A stretch of 49,944 nucleotides of DNA, from contig JAANAU010000028.1 in NCBI GenBank assembly GCA_011089965.1, positions 1 through 49,944 of the forward strand. Direction: 5' to 3'. Of the stretch, positions 42,741 to 49,944 are shown in pieces (within the stretch, counting starts at the first letter, position 1; every line of letters begins with the position of its first letter). The position numbers were made by a program, and so were the translations under genes. Under the pieces are notes generated by a model. It searched no databases, was not told where the DNA came from, and was given only the letters and a program-made list of their open reading frames with translations. The stretch comes from Magnetococcales bacterium. GTDB taxonomy: Bacteria; Pseudomonadota; Magnetococcia; Magnetococcales; Magnetaquicoccaceae.

Positions 42741-44624
42741 ATGAGTACACCGATGAATCCTCCTGCATCAACACTCCTGGCCCTCCAGGAATTTTCATTC
42801 TTTAAAGAACTGAAACCTGACGAACGCCAAGAGATGCTCCTGCTGTTTGACCAGGTCACGGTGGCAGCCAATCAGATCCTGCTTATCCCCGGACAACCGC
42901 CAGATCATCTCTATCTGCTGGCCCGGGGACGGGCCGTGGTCGAGGCCATGGGAAGTTCCATCGGCAACCCGATTCTGGCCGAATTGACCGCCGGCCACTG
43001 CTTCCCACTGGAGGCGCTGTTTCAAAACCGTCCGGTCTTTTCCACCTTTCGGGTGGTTGAAGAGTCGGTCCTCTACCGGTTGAACGCGGAACGGTTCCAG
43101 TCGGCATTGAAACAGTTTCCCGGATTTCAACGCTACTGCCATGCCCGATCCAACACCCTGGTCGATCAGACCCGGAAACTGTATACCAATCAACTGAACC
43201 CGCGCCCCGACTACCAGTCCCTGGACACCCCCCTGGCTGCCATTGTGCGCGCCACACCGGTCACCTGCTCCCCGGACACCCCCGTGCGTCAAGTTTTGAC
43301 CCGCATGGCCGCCCAACGGGCAGAAGTGGCCGTGGTGGTCAACGCGGAATCCGGACCGTTGGGCATCTTCACCTTGTCGGATCTGTTGCAGCGCGTGGCC
43401 CTGGCCGATTATGCCATCGACGGCCCGGTCGCAGTCGTGATGAGCCGGGAACTCCACCCGTTATCCGGCAAGCTCCCCGGCTCCCATGCTGCCCTGGAGA
43501 TGGCCAGACATGGCCATCGACAGGTGGTGGTGGTCGAAGAGGGCAAGGTGATCGGATTGGTGACCGAACGGGATCTGTTCGGATTGCAACGGGTCGGACT
43601 GGCCCAGATTGCCGTGGCCATCCACCAGGCCGACAGCTTTGAGGCTTTGGTGCAATGCAGCCACGACATCCGCCGTCTCAGCCACAACCTGCTGGACCAG
43701 GGGGTGCGCTCCGAACAACTCACCGGCATCATCTCCACCTTGAACGATCAACTCACCAGCGCCATCCTGCGCCTGACCGCACGCCAGGAACCGCCCGGAA
43801 GCGCACTTTTCTGCTGGATGGCTCTGGGCAGCGAAGGCCGACACGAACAAACCCTGGCCAGCGATCAGGACAACGCCATCATCTTTCAACCCGTTGCCGA
43901 TCTCCCCATGGAAAAGCAACGCCAATCTTTGCTCCGTTTTGCCCAGCAGGCGAATTCGGTTCTCGACCAGTGCGGATTTCCCTTGTGCAAAGGGGGCATC
44001 ATGGCCGGAAACCCCAAATGGTGCCTCACTCTGGAGGAGTGGGAGAACCGGTTTGTCGAATGGATCGACAACCCGCAACCAGAAGCCCTGCTCAACGCCA
44101 CCATCTTTTTCGACTTCCGTCCCCTGCACGGCCACCACGCCCTGGCAGATGCACTGCGCAGGCGGATCAGCCGGATTGCCGGACAGAACCGCCGTTTCCT
44201 GCATCTGTTGGTCGAAAATGCCCTGGAACGCTCCCCTCCCCTCGGTCTTTTGCGGGATTTTGTCACCGCATCTGATGGCACCATTGATCTCAAACTGGCG
44301 GGCGTCACTCTCTTTGTGGATGCTGCACGCATCCTGTCTCTGGCCCATGAGGTGACCTCTCCTGCCACCCGTCAGAGGCTGCGCCAGGCGGCCAAACCGC
44401 GCAAAATCCCGTCCAAAGAGGTGGAAGCATGGAACGAAGCTTTTGATTTTCTTCAACATTTGCGCTTACGCCTGCAACACGATCAACACATCCAAGGCCA
44501 ACCGGTCACCAACAAAGTCGATCCCGACACCCTGAACGAACTGGACCGCCGCTTTCTGATCGAATCCCTGCGCCAGGCCGCACGGCTGCAAAAACGACTC
44601 AGCCACTACAAAATCGGATCATGA
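42741..44624 (+). CDS. cNMP-binding/CBS/DUF294 nucleotidyltransferase-like protein
   Basis: 627 residues. Cyclic-nucleotide-binding-type domain (about 15-130), two CBS motifs (about 165-300, typical AVVVN..GIFTLSDLL and VVVVEEGKVIGLVTERDL), then a GlnD-like nucleotidyltransferase domain (DUF294) with GSEGRHEQTLASDQDNA at about 362-378 and a C-terminal helical DUF294 part. Found widely as a likely ligand-controlled signalling protein; in many genomes an exonuclease-like DnaQ gene follows, but here dnaK follows. ATG 42741 is used; ATG 42753 is possible. Regulated nucleotide transfer is inferred. Confidence 0.88.
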   Translation: MSTPMNPPASTLLALQEFSFFKELKPDERQEMLLLFDQVTVAANQILLIPGQPPDHLYLLARGRAVVEAMGSSIGNPILAELTAGHCFPLEALFQNRPVFSTFRVVEESVLYRLNAERFQSALKQFPGFQRYCHARSNTLVDQTRKLYTNQLNPRPDYQSLDTPLAAIVRATPVTCSPDTPVRQVLTRMAAQRAEVAVVVNAESGPLGIFTLSDLLQRVALADYAIDGPVAVVMSRELHPLSGKLPGSHAALEMARHGHRQVVVVEEGKVIGLVTERDLFGLQRVGLAQIAVAIHQADSFEALVQCSHDIRRLSHNLLDQGVRSEQLTGIISTLNDQLTSAILRLTARQEPPGSALFCWMALGSEGRHEQTLASDQDNAIIFQPVADLPMEKQRQSLLRFAQQANSVLDQCGFPLCKGGIMAGNPKWCLTLEEWENRFVEWIDNPQPEALLNATIFFDFRPLHGHHALADALRRRISRIAGQNRRFLHLLVENALERSPPLGLLRDFVTASDGTIDLKLAGVTLFVDAARILSLAHEVTSPATRQRLRQAAKPRKIPSKEVEAWNEAFDFLQHLRLRLQHDQHIQGQPVTNKVDPDTLNELDRRFLIESLRQAARLQKRLSHYKIGS

Positions 44625-44642
44625 TTCAATAATCCAACAATC

Positions 44643-44657
44643 TGGCACTATTATTGC
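44643..44657 (+). promoter_or_regulatory. Sigma-54 (-24/-12) promoter upstream of the DnaK paralogue
   Basis: TGGCAC-tatta-TTGC matches the sigma-54 consensus TGGCAC-N5-TTGC exactly at the conserved bases, with GG and GC separated by ten bases. It is in the 103-base gap before dnaK and about 70 bases upstream of its ATG. No upstream activator site was identified. Confidence 0.65.
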
Positions 44658-44727
44658 GTTTTTCATCAGCAAAAACCCATCTGCATCCTGCCTGCCACCC
44701 CAGCGGGCGCCAGAGGAGTGACACCTG

Positions 44728-46608
44728 ATGAGCAAAATAATCGGCATTGACCTGGGCACCACCCACTCCTGCGTGGCGATACTGGACAATGGCATCATCT
44801 CCGTCTTGCCCAACCAGGAGGGTGGACGCACCACCCCGTCCATGGTGGCCTTTGCCCCGGATGGAGAGCGACGGGTGGGATTGACCGCCAAACGACAGAT
44901 GGTGGTCAACCCGGAACAGAGCCTGTTTGCCATCAAACGCCTGATGGGACGGCGTTTCAACGATCCGGTCGTGCAACGGGAAAAAAAACACCTGGCCTAT
45001 CGTGTCGTGGAACTGGCCAACGGCGATGCCGGCGTCCAGATCGGAGAGAAGGCCATGGCCCCGGCGGAGATCGCAGCCATCATTTTGCAACACATGAAAA
45101 AAGTGGCCGAGGAGAACCTGGGGGAAACCGTCCGGGAGGCCGTGATCACGGTTCCCGCCTATTTCAACGAAGCACAGCGCCAGGCCACCCGCGATGCCGG
45201 ACGGATCGCCGGTCTGAATGTGCGCCGCCTCCTCAACGAACCCACAGCCGCTGCCTTGACCTGCGGTCTGGAGCAGATCGAAGGACAAACCATGGCCGTG
45301 TTCGATCTGGGTGGCGGCACCTTCGACATCTCCATCCTGGAGATCCACGACGGCGTGTTTCAGGTCAAAGCCACCAATGGCGACACCTTTTTGGGCGGTG
45401 AGGATTTTGACCGCTGCGTGATCGATCATCTGGCCGAAACGTTCATGGCCCAGCACGACATCGATCCCCGCGCCACCAGGGAGTCCTTGCAACGGCTCAA
45501 AGAGGCGGCAGAGATTGCACGCATCGAACTCTCCTCCAGTCTGCGTACCGAGATCCAGCTGCCGTTTCTCTGTTTCGATGCCACGGGTCCAAAAAATCTG
45601 CACGCCACCCTGACCCGCGCCAAGCTGGAAGAGCTGGTCGAACCCTTGATCCAACGCACCATTGTCCCATGCGTCATCGCCCTCAAGGATGCCGGTCTTG
45701 GCGTGGATCAGATCGATGCCGTGATTCTGGCCGGCGGCATGACCCGCATGCCCAAAATCCGCCAGACCGTGGCCAAATTCTTCAACAAGGAGCCAAAATC
45801 CGGAGTCAATCCGGATGAGATCGTGGCCATGGGTGCCGCCATTCAGGCAGGCGTGCTGGAAGGAGAGGTGCGCGATCTGGTGCTGTTGGATGTCACGCCG
45901 CTCTCTTTGGGTATCGAAACCAAAGGGGGATTGTTCACGGTCTTGATTCCCAAAAACACCACCATTCCGTGTCAATTCGTCAAGACCTTTTCCACGGTTC
46001 AAGACAATCAGAGCTTTGTAACCGTGCGTGTAGCCCAAGGCGAGCGCGGCATCTTTGCCGCCAACCACATTCTGGGTGAATTCACCCTGGACGGCATTCC
46101 ACCCGCTGCACGTGGCATACCGCGCATCGCCATCTCGTTTGCCGTGGATGCGGATGGTCTGGTCAAGGCAGGGGCCATGGATCACCATACCGGACGGGAA
46201 CAGACGATCCGCGTCCAGGCATCTGGCGGACTGGAAGAGGCCGAAATCCAGAACATGATCCGTGAAGCCGAACACCATGCTGCCGAAGATGCCCGACAAC
46301 AACGGCTGGTGCAGGCGATCAACCATGCCGATGCCTTGCTGCATCGGGTCAAACAGTTCACTCTGACCCACACCAAAACCCTGGATCCGGTGATGCAGGC
46401 CCAATTGCAAGGAGCCAGTCGCAAACTGCACGAGGCCATCCAGAGTGAAACCACTCTGGAAACGATTCAACAATTGAGTTGCACCCTGGATGATCTGTTG
46501 ATGCACACCCCGGATCCGTCGTCGCATGGTGCTCCCACTGCACCCTGGGACGATAAGGACGAGGAAACGGAGACAGAGAGCCGACACTGGATGGCCAAAG
46601 CCAGTTGA
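44728..46608 (+). CDS. DnaK-family Hsp70 chaperone (paralogue)
   Basis: 626 residues. N-terminal ATPase domain ([49 protein letters not shown]), then the substrate-binding domain ([22 protein letters not shown]). Ends in an acidic tail ([10 protein letters not shown]) and WMAKAS rather than the EEV-type DnaK end. Behind GAGGAGTG. No dnaJ or grpE neighbour, so it is probably a second, specialised Hsp70 next to dciA and the cNMP-CBS protein. The nearby sigma-54 site suggests regulated expression instead of the usual heat-shock promoter. Confidence 0.9.
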   Translation: MSKIIGIDLGTTHSCVAILDNGIISVLPNQEGGRTTPSMVAFAPDGERRVGLTAKRQMVVNPEQSLFAIKRLMGRRFNDPVVQREKKHLAYRVVELANGDAGVQIGEKAMAPAEIAAIILQHMKKVAEENLGETVREAVITVPAYFNEAQRQATRDAGRIAGLNVRRLLNEPTAAALTCGLEQIEGQTMAVFDLGGGTFDISILEIHDGVFQVKATNGDTFLGGEDFDRCVIDHLAETFMAQHDIDPRATRESLQRLKEAAEIARIELSSSLRTEIQLPFLCFDATGPKNLHATLTRAKLEELVEPLIQRTIVPCVIALKDAGLGVDQIDAVILAGGMTRMPKIRQTVAKFFNKEPKSGVNPDEIVAMGAAIQAGVLEGEVRDLVLLDVTPLSLGIETKGGLFTVLIPKNTTIPCQFVKTFSTVQDNQSFVTVRVAQGERGIFAANHILGEFTLDGIPPAARGIPRIAISFAVDADGLVKAGAMDHHTGREQTIRVQASGGLEEAEIQNMIREAEHHAAEDARQQRLVQAINHADALLHRVKQFTLTHTKTLDPVMQAQLQGASRKLHEAIQSETTLETIQQLSCTLDDLLMHTPDPSSHGAPTAPWDDKDEETETESRHWMAKAS

Positions 46609-47195
46609 ACAGATCCACCCCCAACTCCGGCCCGTTGACCAATCTGATCCAGGCTGTTGCCGGACGCCTGCTGGATCATCCCACCAGCAAAGCCACCCAA
46701 CTGGCGCGCTACTGGCAACAGACCGTCGGCCATCCCCTGGCCAGCCACACCGAACCGATCCGGTTGCAAAACGGGGTGCTGACCATCCGGGTGGACTCAT
46801 CGGCCTGGCTGGCTGAAACCTCGTTTCTGGCTCCGGAGTTGCTGCGCACATTGCAGGAGCGGCTGCCACCCGGCACCCTGAAAGAGTTACGTTTCAAACA
46901 GGGATCTCTCCAGCAGACTCCCAAGCCGGCACCTCTGCCCGCACCCCACCTGCCACCCCCACTCCCGGAAGAGGAACAACAGGCACACACCCTGGCCGAA
47001 CCCCTCACGGATCCGTCATTGAAAAAAGCCGTGACCCATTTTCTGATCGCGGCGTTGGTCAAGCGCCGCCTCACAAACCGATCCACTCCTCAACCCACCC
47101 GACCCCCTCCCCCCGCTTCTTGCAAGCCGTCATCAAAACCAGGACCGTACGTTGCCGATGCGGCTCCACCACCCGCCGCAACCGGGTCACCGTAA
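46605..47195 (+). CDS. dciA: DciA/DUF721 family protein (helicase loader)
   Basis: 196 residues. LIQAVAGRLLDHP...QLARYWQQTVG and a later LTIRVDSSAWLAETSFLAPELL match DUF721/DciA, the widespread replicative helicase loader. A long Pro/Arg-rich low-complexity tail (about 110-196) overlaps the convergent methyltransferase by 125 bases, which is unusual. The TTG at 46605 overlaps the dnaK stop; no ATG is available nearby, so the start is uncertain. Confidence 0.8.
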   Translation: MNRSTPNSGPLTNLIQAVAGRLLDHPTSKATQLARYWQQTVGHPLASHTEPIRLQNGVLTIRVDSSAWLAETSFLAPELLRTLQERLPPGTLKELRFKQGSLQQTPKPAPLPAPHLPPPLPEEEQQAHTLAEPLTDPSLKKAVTHFLIAALVKRRLTNRSTPQPTRPPPPASCKPSSKPGPYVADAAPPPAATGSP

Positions 47196-47724
47196 GCCCC
47201 TGCCGTACACACCCTTCCATAAGGTCAGAGAGCCGTTCCGGGCGATGGACCACATGCACTGTCCCACCCGCCTGCAACAACACGACCGCAGCACCCAGAA
47301 AATCATCCAGCCCCCCCGCCAGTTCACACCGGGCCGCAGCCCGATCCGGATCCGGCGACAGACGATGGGCGTGGGGTGCAAAAAACGGCGGATTGCAAAA
47401 CACCTGGTCATAACCGCCCATTGTCATGCTTGCCGGCAAGGCGCGCACATCCCCCTGCACCACCCGCACCCGATCACACAACCCGTGATCCCGCACCACC
47501 TTGCGTGCCAGGGCGCACAACCCGGGACGCAACTCCAAGGCATCGATCACCACCCCGGGATTGGCCAATGCCACCCGTACCGCCACATCGCCACAACCAC
47601 ACCCCAACTCGGCCAACCGTTCTTTGGGTTTGGCCTGCACCACACCTGCCAACAATCCCCCCTCGATCCCGCCACCCACCCGACGGCACAATCCAGGCGG
47701 CACCCCCTGAAACGCCACCACCAT
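47071..47724 (-). CDS. TrmN6/YfiC-like tRNA or protein N-methyltransferase
   Basis: 217 residues. SAM-binding motif LAELGCGCGDVAV near 40, an acidic end of beta 2 (ALELRPGL), and NPPFF near 110, the catalytic motif of N6-adenine/amino methyltransferases such as TrmN6 (tRNA1Val A37). Later the chain has LSDLMEGCVRQGL. ATG 47724 follows AAGGAG (47731-47736), which touches the edge of repeat copy C. Its 3' 125 bases lie antisense to the dciA tail. Confidence 0.82.
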   Translation of the reverse strand: MVVAFQGVPPGLCRRVGGGIEGGLLAGVVQAKPKERLAELGCGCGDVAVRVALANPGVVIDALELRPGLCALARKVVRDHGLCDRVRVVQGDVRALPASMTMGGYDQVFCNPPFFAPHAHRLSPDPDRAAARCELAGGLDDFLGAAVVLLQAGGTVHVVHRPERLSDLMEGCVRQGLTVTRLRRVVEPHRQRTVLVLMTACKKRGEGVGWVEEWIGL

Positions 47725-47736
47725 TCACAACTCCTT

Positions 47737-47990
47737 GGAGGCTGTTTGATGATTCTTGAGCCGAGTATAAATATCCAATTATTGAAAGAAAAGAGGGGGT
47801 CTGGGGGATTCTTCCCCCAGGGTTTTAATGTTTTAAACCGCACCCATGACGGAATGCGTTGTTTATACCAAAGGGGACCAGGGGCCTATGGCCCCTGGTG
47901 GGATCCAAGGACAACGTTCTTGGTGGGGTTTGGACCAACGACCCAACAAAACAAATCACACATTTCAAAATGGTTTTGGTTTGAATATTA
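47737..47990. repeat. MITE-like element, copy C (one end preserved)
   Basis: Reads as the inverted right two-thirds of copy B: end motif GGAGGCTGTTTGATGATTC at 47737, then GAGCCGAGTATAAATATCC, the hairpin CTGGGGGA-ttct-TCCCCCAG (47801-47820), the CCAGGGG/CCCCTGG arms, and CAAAATGGTTTTGGTTTGAATATT. The second inverted end is missing. It begins beside the methyltransferase's ribosome site and forms most of the 436-base gap before the chemotaxis receptor. Confidence 0.8.
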
Positions 47991-48043
47991 ACATTTAATT
48001 AAATTTACACAAACAAATATATGTGTAACAGGTCACAAGATAA

Positions 48044-48072
48044 TTGACAAAAACAGCATTCAATTCTAACCT
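48044..48072 (+). promoter_or_regulatory. Possible promoter for the chemotaxis receptor
   Basis: TTGACA at 48044-48049, then 17 bases, then TAACCT at 48067-48072, a sigma-70-like spacing with a poor -10. It lies 89 bases before the start codon in an A/T-rich region. Confidence 0.35.
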
Positions 48073-48100
48073 GAATACAAGGGAATCATTCGCACAATGA

Positions 48101-48130
48101 GCAAATTACACATTTTTTTTGTTAATTTGC
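48101..48130 (+). promoter_or_regulatory. Inverted repeat in the leader of the chemotaxis receptor gene
   Basis: GCAAATTA and TAATTTGC are exact inverted copies, with further ACA/TGT pairing around a T-rich loop. It lies just before the ribosome site (GGGGGAGGAA, about 48146-48155). It may be an operator or an mRNA hairpin; the function is not known. Confidence 0.5.
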
Positions 48131-48160
48131 CGCCAGAGGGATTGACGGGGGAGGAATCTG

Positions 48161-49672
48161 ATGAACATTCTCAAAAAGCTTAAGTTGCAAACCCAGATCT
48201 GGTTGCTGGTGTTTCTGGCCCTGTCCAGCCTGTTGATTGTCAGTACGGTCACCATTCTGGATGAACAGAAGGTCATGATGGAAGACCGGTATGCCAAAAC
48301 CCGCAATCTGGTCGAAACCGCCCACTCCCTGCTGGTGTACCATCATGAACTGGAAACCAAAGGCACCCTCTCTGCCGATGCCGCCAAAACCGCAGCCCGG
48401 GAAGCGGTGAAACGGTTGCGCTTCGGGGACAAGGATTACTTCTGGATCAATGACTACAAGCCTGCCATGGTCATGCATCCGATCAAACCGGAACTCGATG
48501 GCAAGGATCTTTCCGGTTTCAAGGATCCGGCAGGGACATTTCTGTTCATGGAGATGGTCAAAGCGGTCCGGGCCTCCGGAGCCGGATTCGTCCCTTATCT
48601 CTGGCCGCGTCCCGGTCAGCAGGTACCGGTGCCCAAGATCTCGTATGTCAAGGGATTTGAACCCTGGGGCTGGATCATCGGTTCCGGGATCTATGTGGAC
48701 GACGTGGATGCGGCCATCCAGCAACGCATGAAAGAGATCGCCACCTATTCCGTCTCCCTGATGCTGCTGCTGGCCTTGGTGACTTTGGGTGTGACCCGTC
48801 TGATCAATGCCCAACTGGGATGCGATCCTTTGATCATCCACGAAACCGCCATGCGCATCTCTTCAGGCCATCTCAACATCTTCGATGGCCTGCACAAAGA
48901 TTGCCGCACCGGCGCCTTGTCTTCGCTGCAAGCCATGGCACGCCAATTGACCAGCACCATCGCCGAGGTGCGCGCCATCTCCGAAGGTCTGATCCACAAA
49001 GGTCAAGAGTTCTCCACCAATGCCGACTCCATCTCCACCGGCAGTCAGACCCAGGAACAAGGGTTGACCCACACCTTCCAGGCCATGGGAGAGATCGCCA
49101 GCACCACGCGCCGCAATACCGACAATGCCACCGAAACCGGTCAGATCGCCACCCAGGTGGCCAAGGATGCGGAAAAAACCGGCGAGGCCGTGGCGCGTGC
49201 GGTCCAGGCCATGCGCGAAATTGCCGACAAGATCTCCATCATCGAAGAGATTGCCCGCCAAACCAATCTGCTGGCGCTCAATGCCGCCATCGAGGCGGCC
49301 CGGGCCGGGGAACATGGCAAAAGCTTTGCCGTGGTCGCATCCGAAGTGCGCAAGCTGGCAGAACGGAGCCAAGGGGCCGCAGGTGAGATCATTCAGCTTT
49401 CGGCCAGCAGCACCCGGATTGCCGAAGAGGCGGGCGTCATGTTGCACAACCTTCTGCCCAACATCCACAAGACTGCCGAACTGGTGCAAGAGATCGTGGC
49501 CTCCGGCTCCGAACAGACCGGCCATGCCGACCGGGTTTTGGCCTCCTTGAAGGAGCTGGTCGAAATCAGCCAAAGCAACTCGGCCTCCTCGCGCAGCATG
49601 GCCTCGGATTCTGATGCCTTGCAGGAGTATTCCGAACGGTTGGAAACCGTCATCGGATTCTTCAAGGTGTGA
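48161..49672 (+). CDS. Methyl-accepting chemotaxis protein with single-Cache sensor
   Basis: 503 residues. Membrane helix at about 12-31, periplasmic sCache-type sensor ([35 protein letters not shown]) to about 190, second helix ([13 protein letters not shown]), degenerate HAMP, and a C-terminal signalling domain with the conserved tip [31 protein letters not shown] near 363-395. Sensor type fits small organic acids, but the ligand is unknown. Behind a strong GGGGGAGGAA site. Followed at once by repeat copy D. Confidence 0.93.
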   Translation: MNILKKLKLQTQIWLLVFLALSSLLIVSTVTILDEQKVMMEDRYAKTRNLVETAHSLLVYHHELETKGTLSADAAKTAAREAVKRLRFGDKDYFWINDYKPAMVMHPIKPELDGKDLSGFKDPAGTFLFMEMVKAVRASGAGFVPYLWPRPGQQVPVPKISYVKGFEPWGWIIGSGIYVDDVDAAIQQRMKEIATYSVSLMLLLALVTLGVTRLINAQLGCDPLIIHETAMRISSGHLNIFDGLHKDCRTGALSSLQAMARQLTSTIAEVRAISEGLIHKGQEFSTNADSISTGSQTQEQGLTHTFQAMGEIASTTRRNTDNATETGQIATQVAKDAEKTGEAVARAVQAMREIADKISIIEEIARQTNLLALNAAIEAARAGEHGKSFAVVASEVRKLAERSQGAAGEIIQLSASSTRIAEEAGVMLHNLLPNIHKTAELVQEIVASGSEQTGHADRVLASLKELVEISQSNSASSRSMASDSDALQEYSERLETVIGFFKV

Positions 49673-49682
49673 TGATCCATGA

Positions 49683-49944
49683 GAGGCTGTTTGGTGATTC
49701 TTATAGGATCCGTAGAGAGTCAATACACCATCATCAGGGTCCAGGGGGGGGTTACCCCCTTGGACTTTAATTTTTTTAAATTTTAAACAAAAATATTAAA
49801 CCGCAACCAACTCGGGATACGTAGTTATTTCATCCGTGAATCAATACGCAACCATTATGGGTCCAGGGGGGATACCCCCCTGGTGGGGTCCAGGGGCAAA
49901 GCCCCTGGTGGGGTTTGGGGCGAGAGCCACCCAAGAGAAAAACT
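49683..49944. repeat. MITE-like element, copy D (runs to the right edge)
   Basis: The left 60 bases match the left end of copy B: GAGGCTGTTTGGTGATTC, then TAGGATCCGTAGAGAGTCAA and ACACCATCATCAGGGTCCA. Then follow A/T-rich bases and strong hairpins, including CCAGGGGGG-ata-CCCCCCTGG at 49863-49883 and CCAGGGGC-aaa-GCCCCTGG after it. It starts ten bases after the receptor stop and is cut by the window edge. Confidence 0.75.

Noticed and set aside
44626-46869. Long minus-strand frame (747 codons) opposite dnaK
   Set aside because: dnaK on the plus strand has all Hsp70 motifs; the antisense frame has only composition-driven repeats of Gly/His/Gln.

Overview
The window is a dense, GC-rich stretch of a Gram-negative bacterial chromosome. 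It carries lipid A/Kdo genes (waaA, lpxK), LPS-export permeases (lptF, lptG), TonB/ExbB/ExbD with an outer-membrane receptor, type I secretion genes, and the pepA-holC / lptF-lptG divergent order known from other proteobacteria. The gene content, the huge repetitive secreted protein and the interspersed 'CCTGGGGGA...TCCCCCAGG' repeats make me think of the Magnetococcales/Alphaproteobacteria area. That placement is an impression rather than something the sequence proves. I saw no rRNA, tRNA, CRISPR array or complete insertion sequence.

Layout. 1-6317: the 5' end of a large Thr/Pro-repeat protein runs off the left edge on the minus strand. Facing away from it are two tandem ABC exporters and a membrane fusion protein, probably its type I secretion system. 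6441-9638: a GAF-GGDEF diguanylate cyclase and manC. 9611-12480 (minus): fur-waaA-lpxK. 12672-15690: exported lipase-like hydrolase, a DmeF-type cation exporter, and a cytidylyltransferase-HAD fusion. 15697-15873: a non-coding repeat. 15936-24873: FmdE-like protein; two small membrane proteins; hybrid histidine kinase with a coupled YfiR-like partner; holC-pepA; divergent lptFG.

25010-26907: four consecutive small exported, proline-rich proteins of no family I recognise. 26923-28691 (minus): Crp/Fnr regulator overlapping a MNT-HEPN pair, preceded by a small unknown gene. 28913-31347: IS1-InsA-like zinc protein, DUF5989 protein and NodU-type carbamoyltransferase. 31351-37710 (minus): a compact seven-gene operon of TonB-dependent receptor, exported protein, polyferredoxin, CcdA/SafE-like membrane protein, TonB, ExbB and ExbD. 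It looks like a self-contained uptake system with a redox step. 37945-42636: SGNH protein, MBOAT acyltransferase, second SGNH protein and SxtJ-like protein. These fit O-acyl/carbamoyl decoration of a surface glycan or metabolite, together with the carbamoyltransferase on the other side of the TonB operon.

42741-47724: cNMP-CBS-DUF294 protein, a DnaK paralogue behind a good sigma-54 promoter match, dciA, and a TrmN6-like methyltransferase whose 3' end overlaps dciA. 48161-49672: chemotaxis receptor. Four copies of a G/C-hairpin repeat (15.7, 39.15, 47.74 and 49.68 kb) sit exactly in the gene junctions. One copy is bounded by inverted terminal repeats, like a miniature transposable element.
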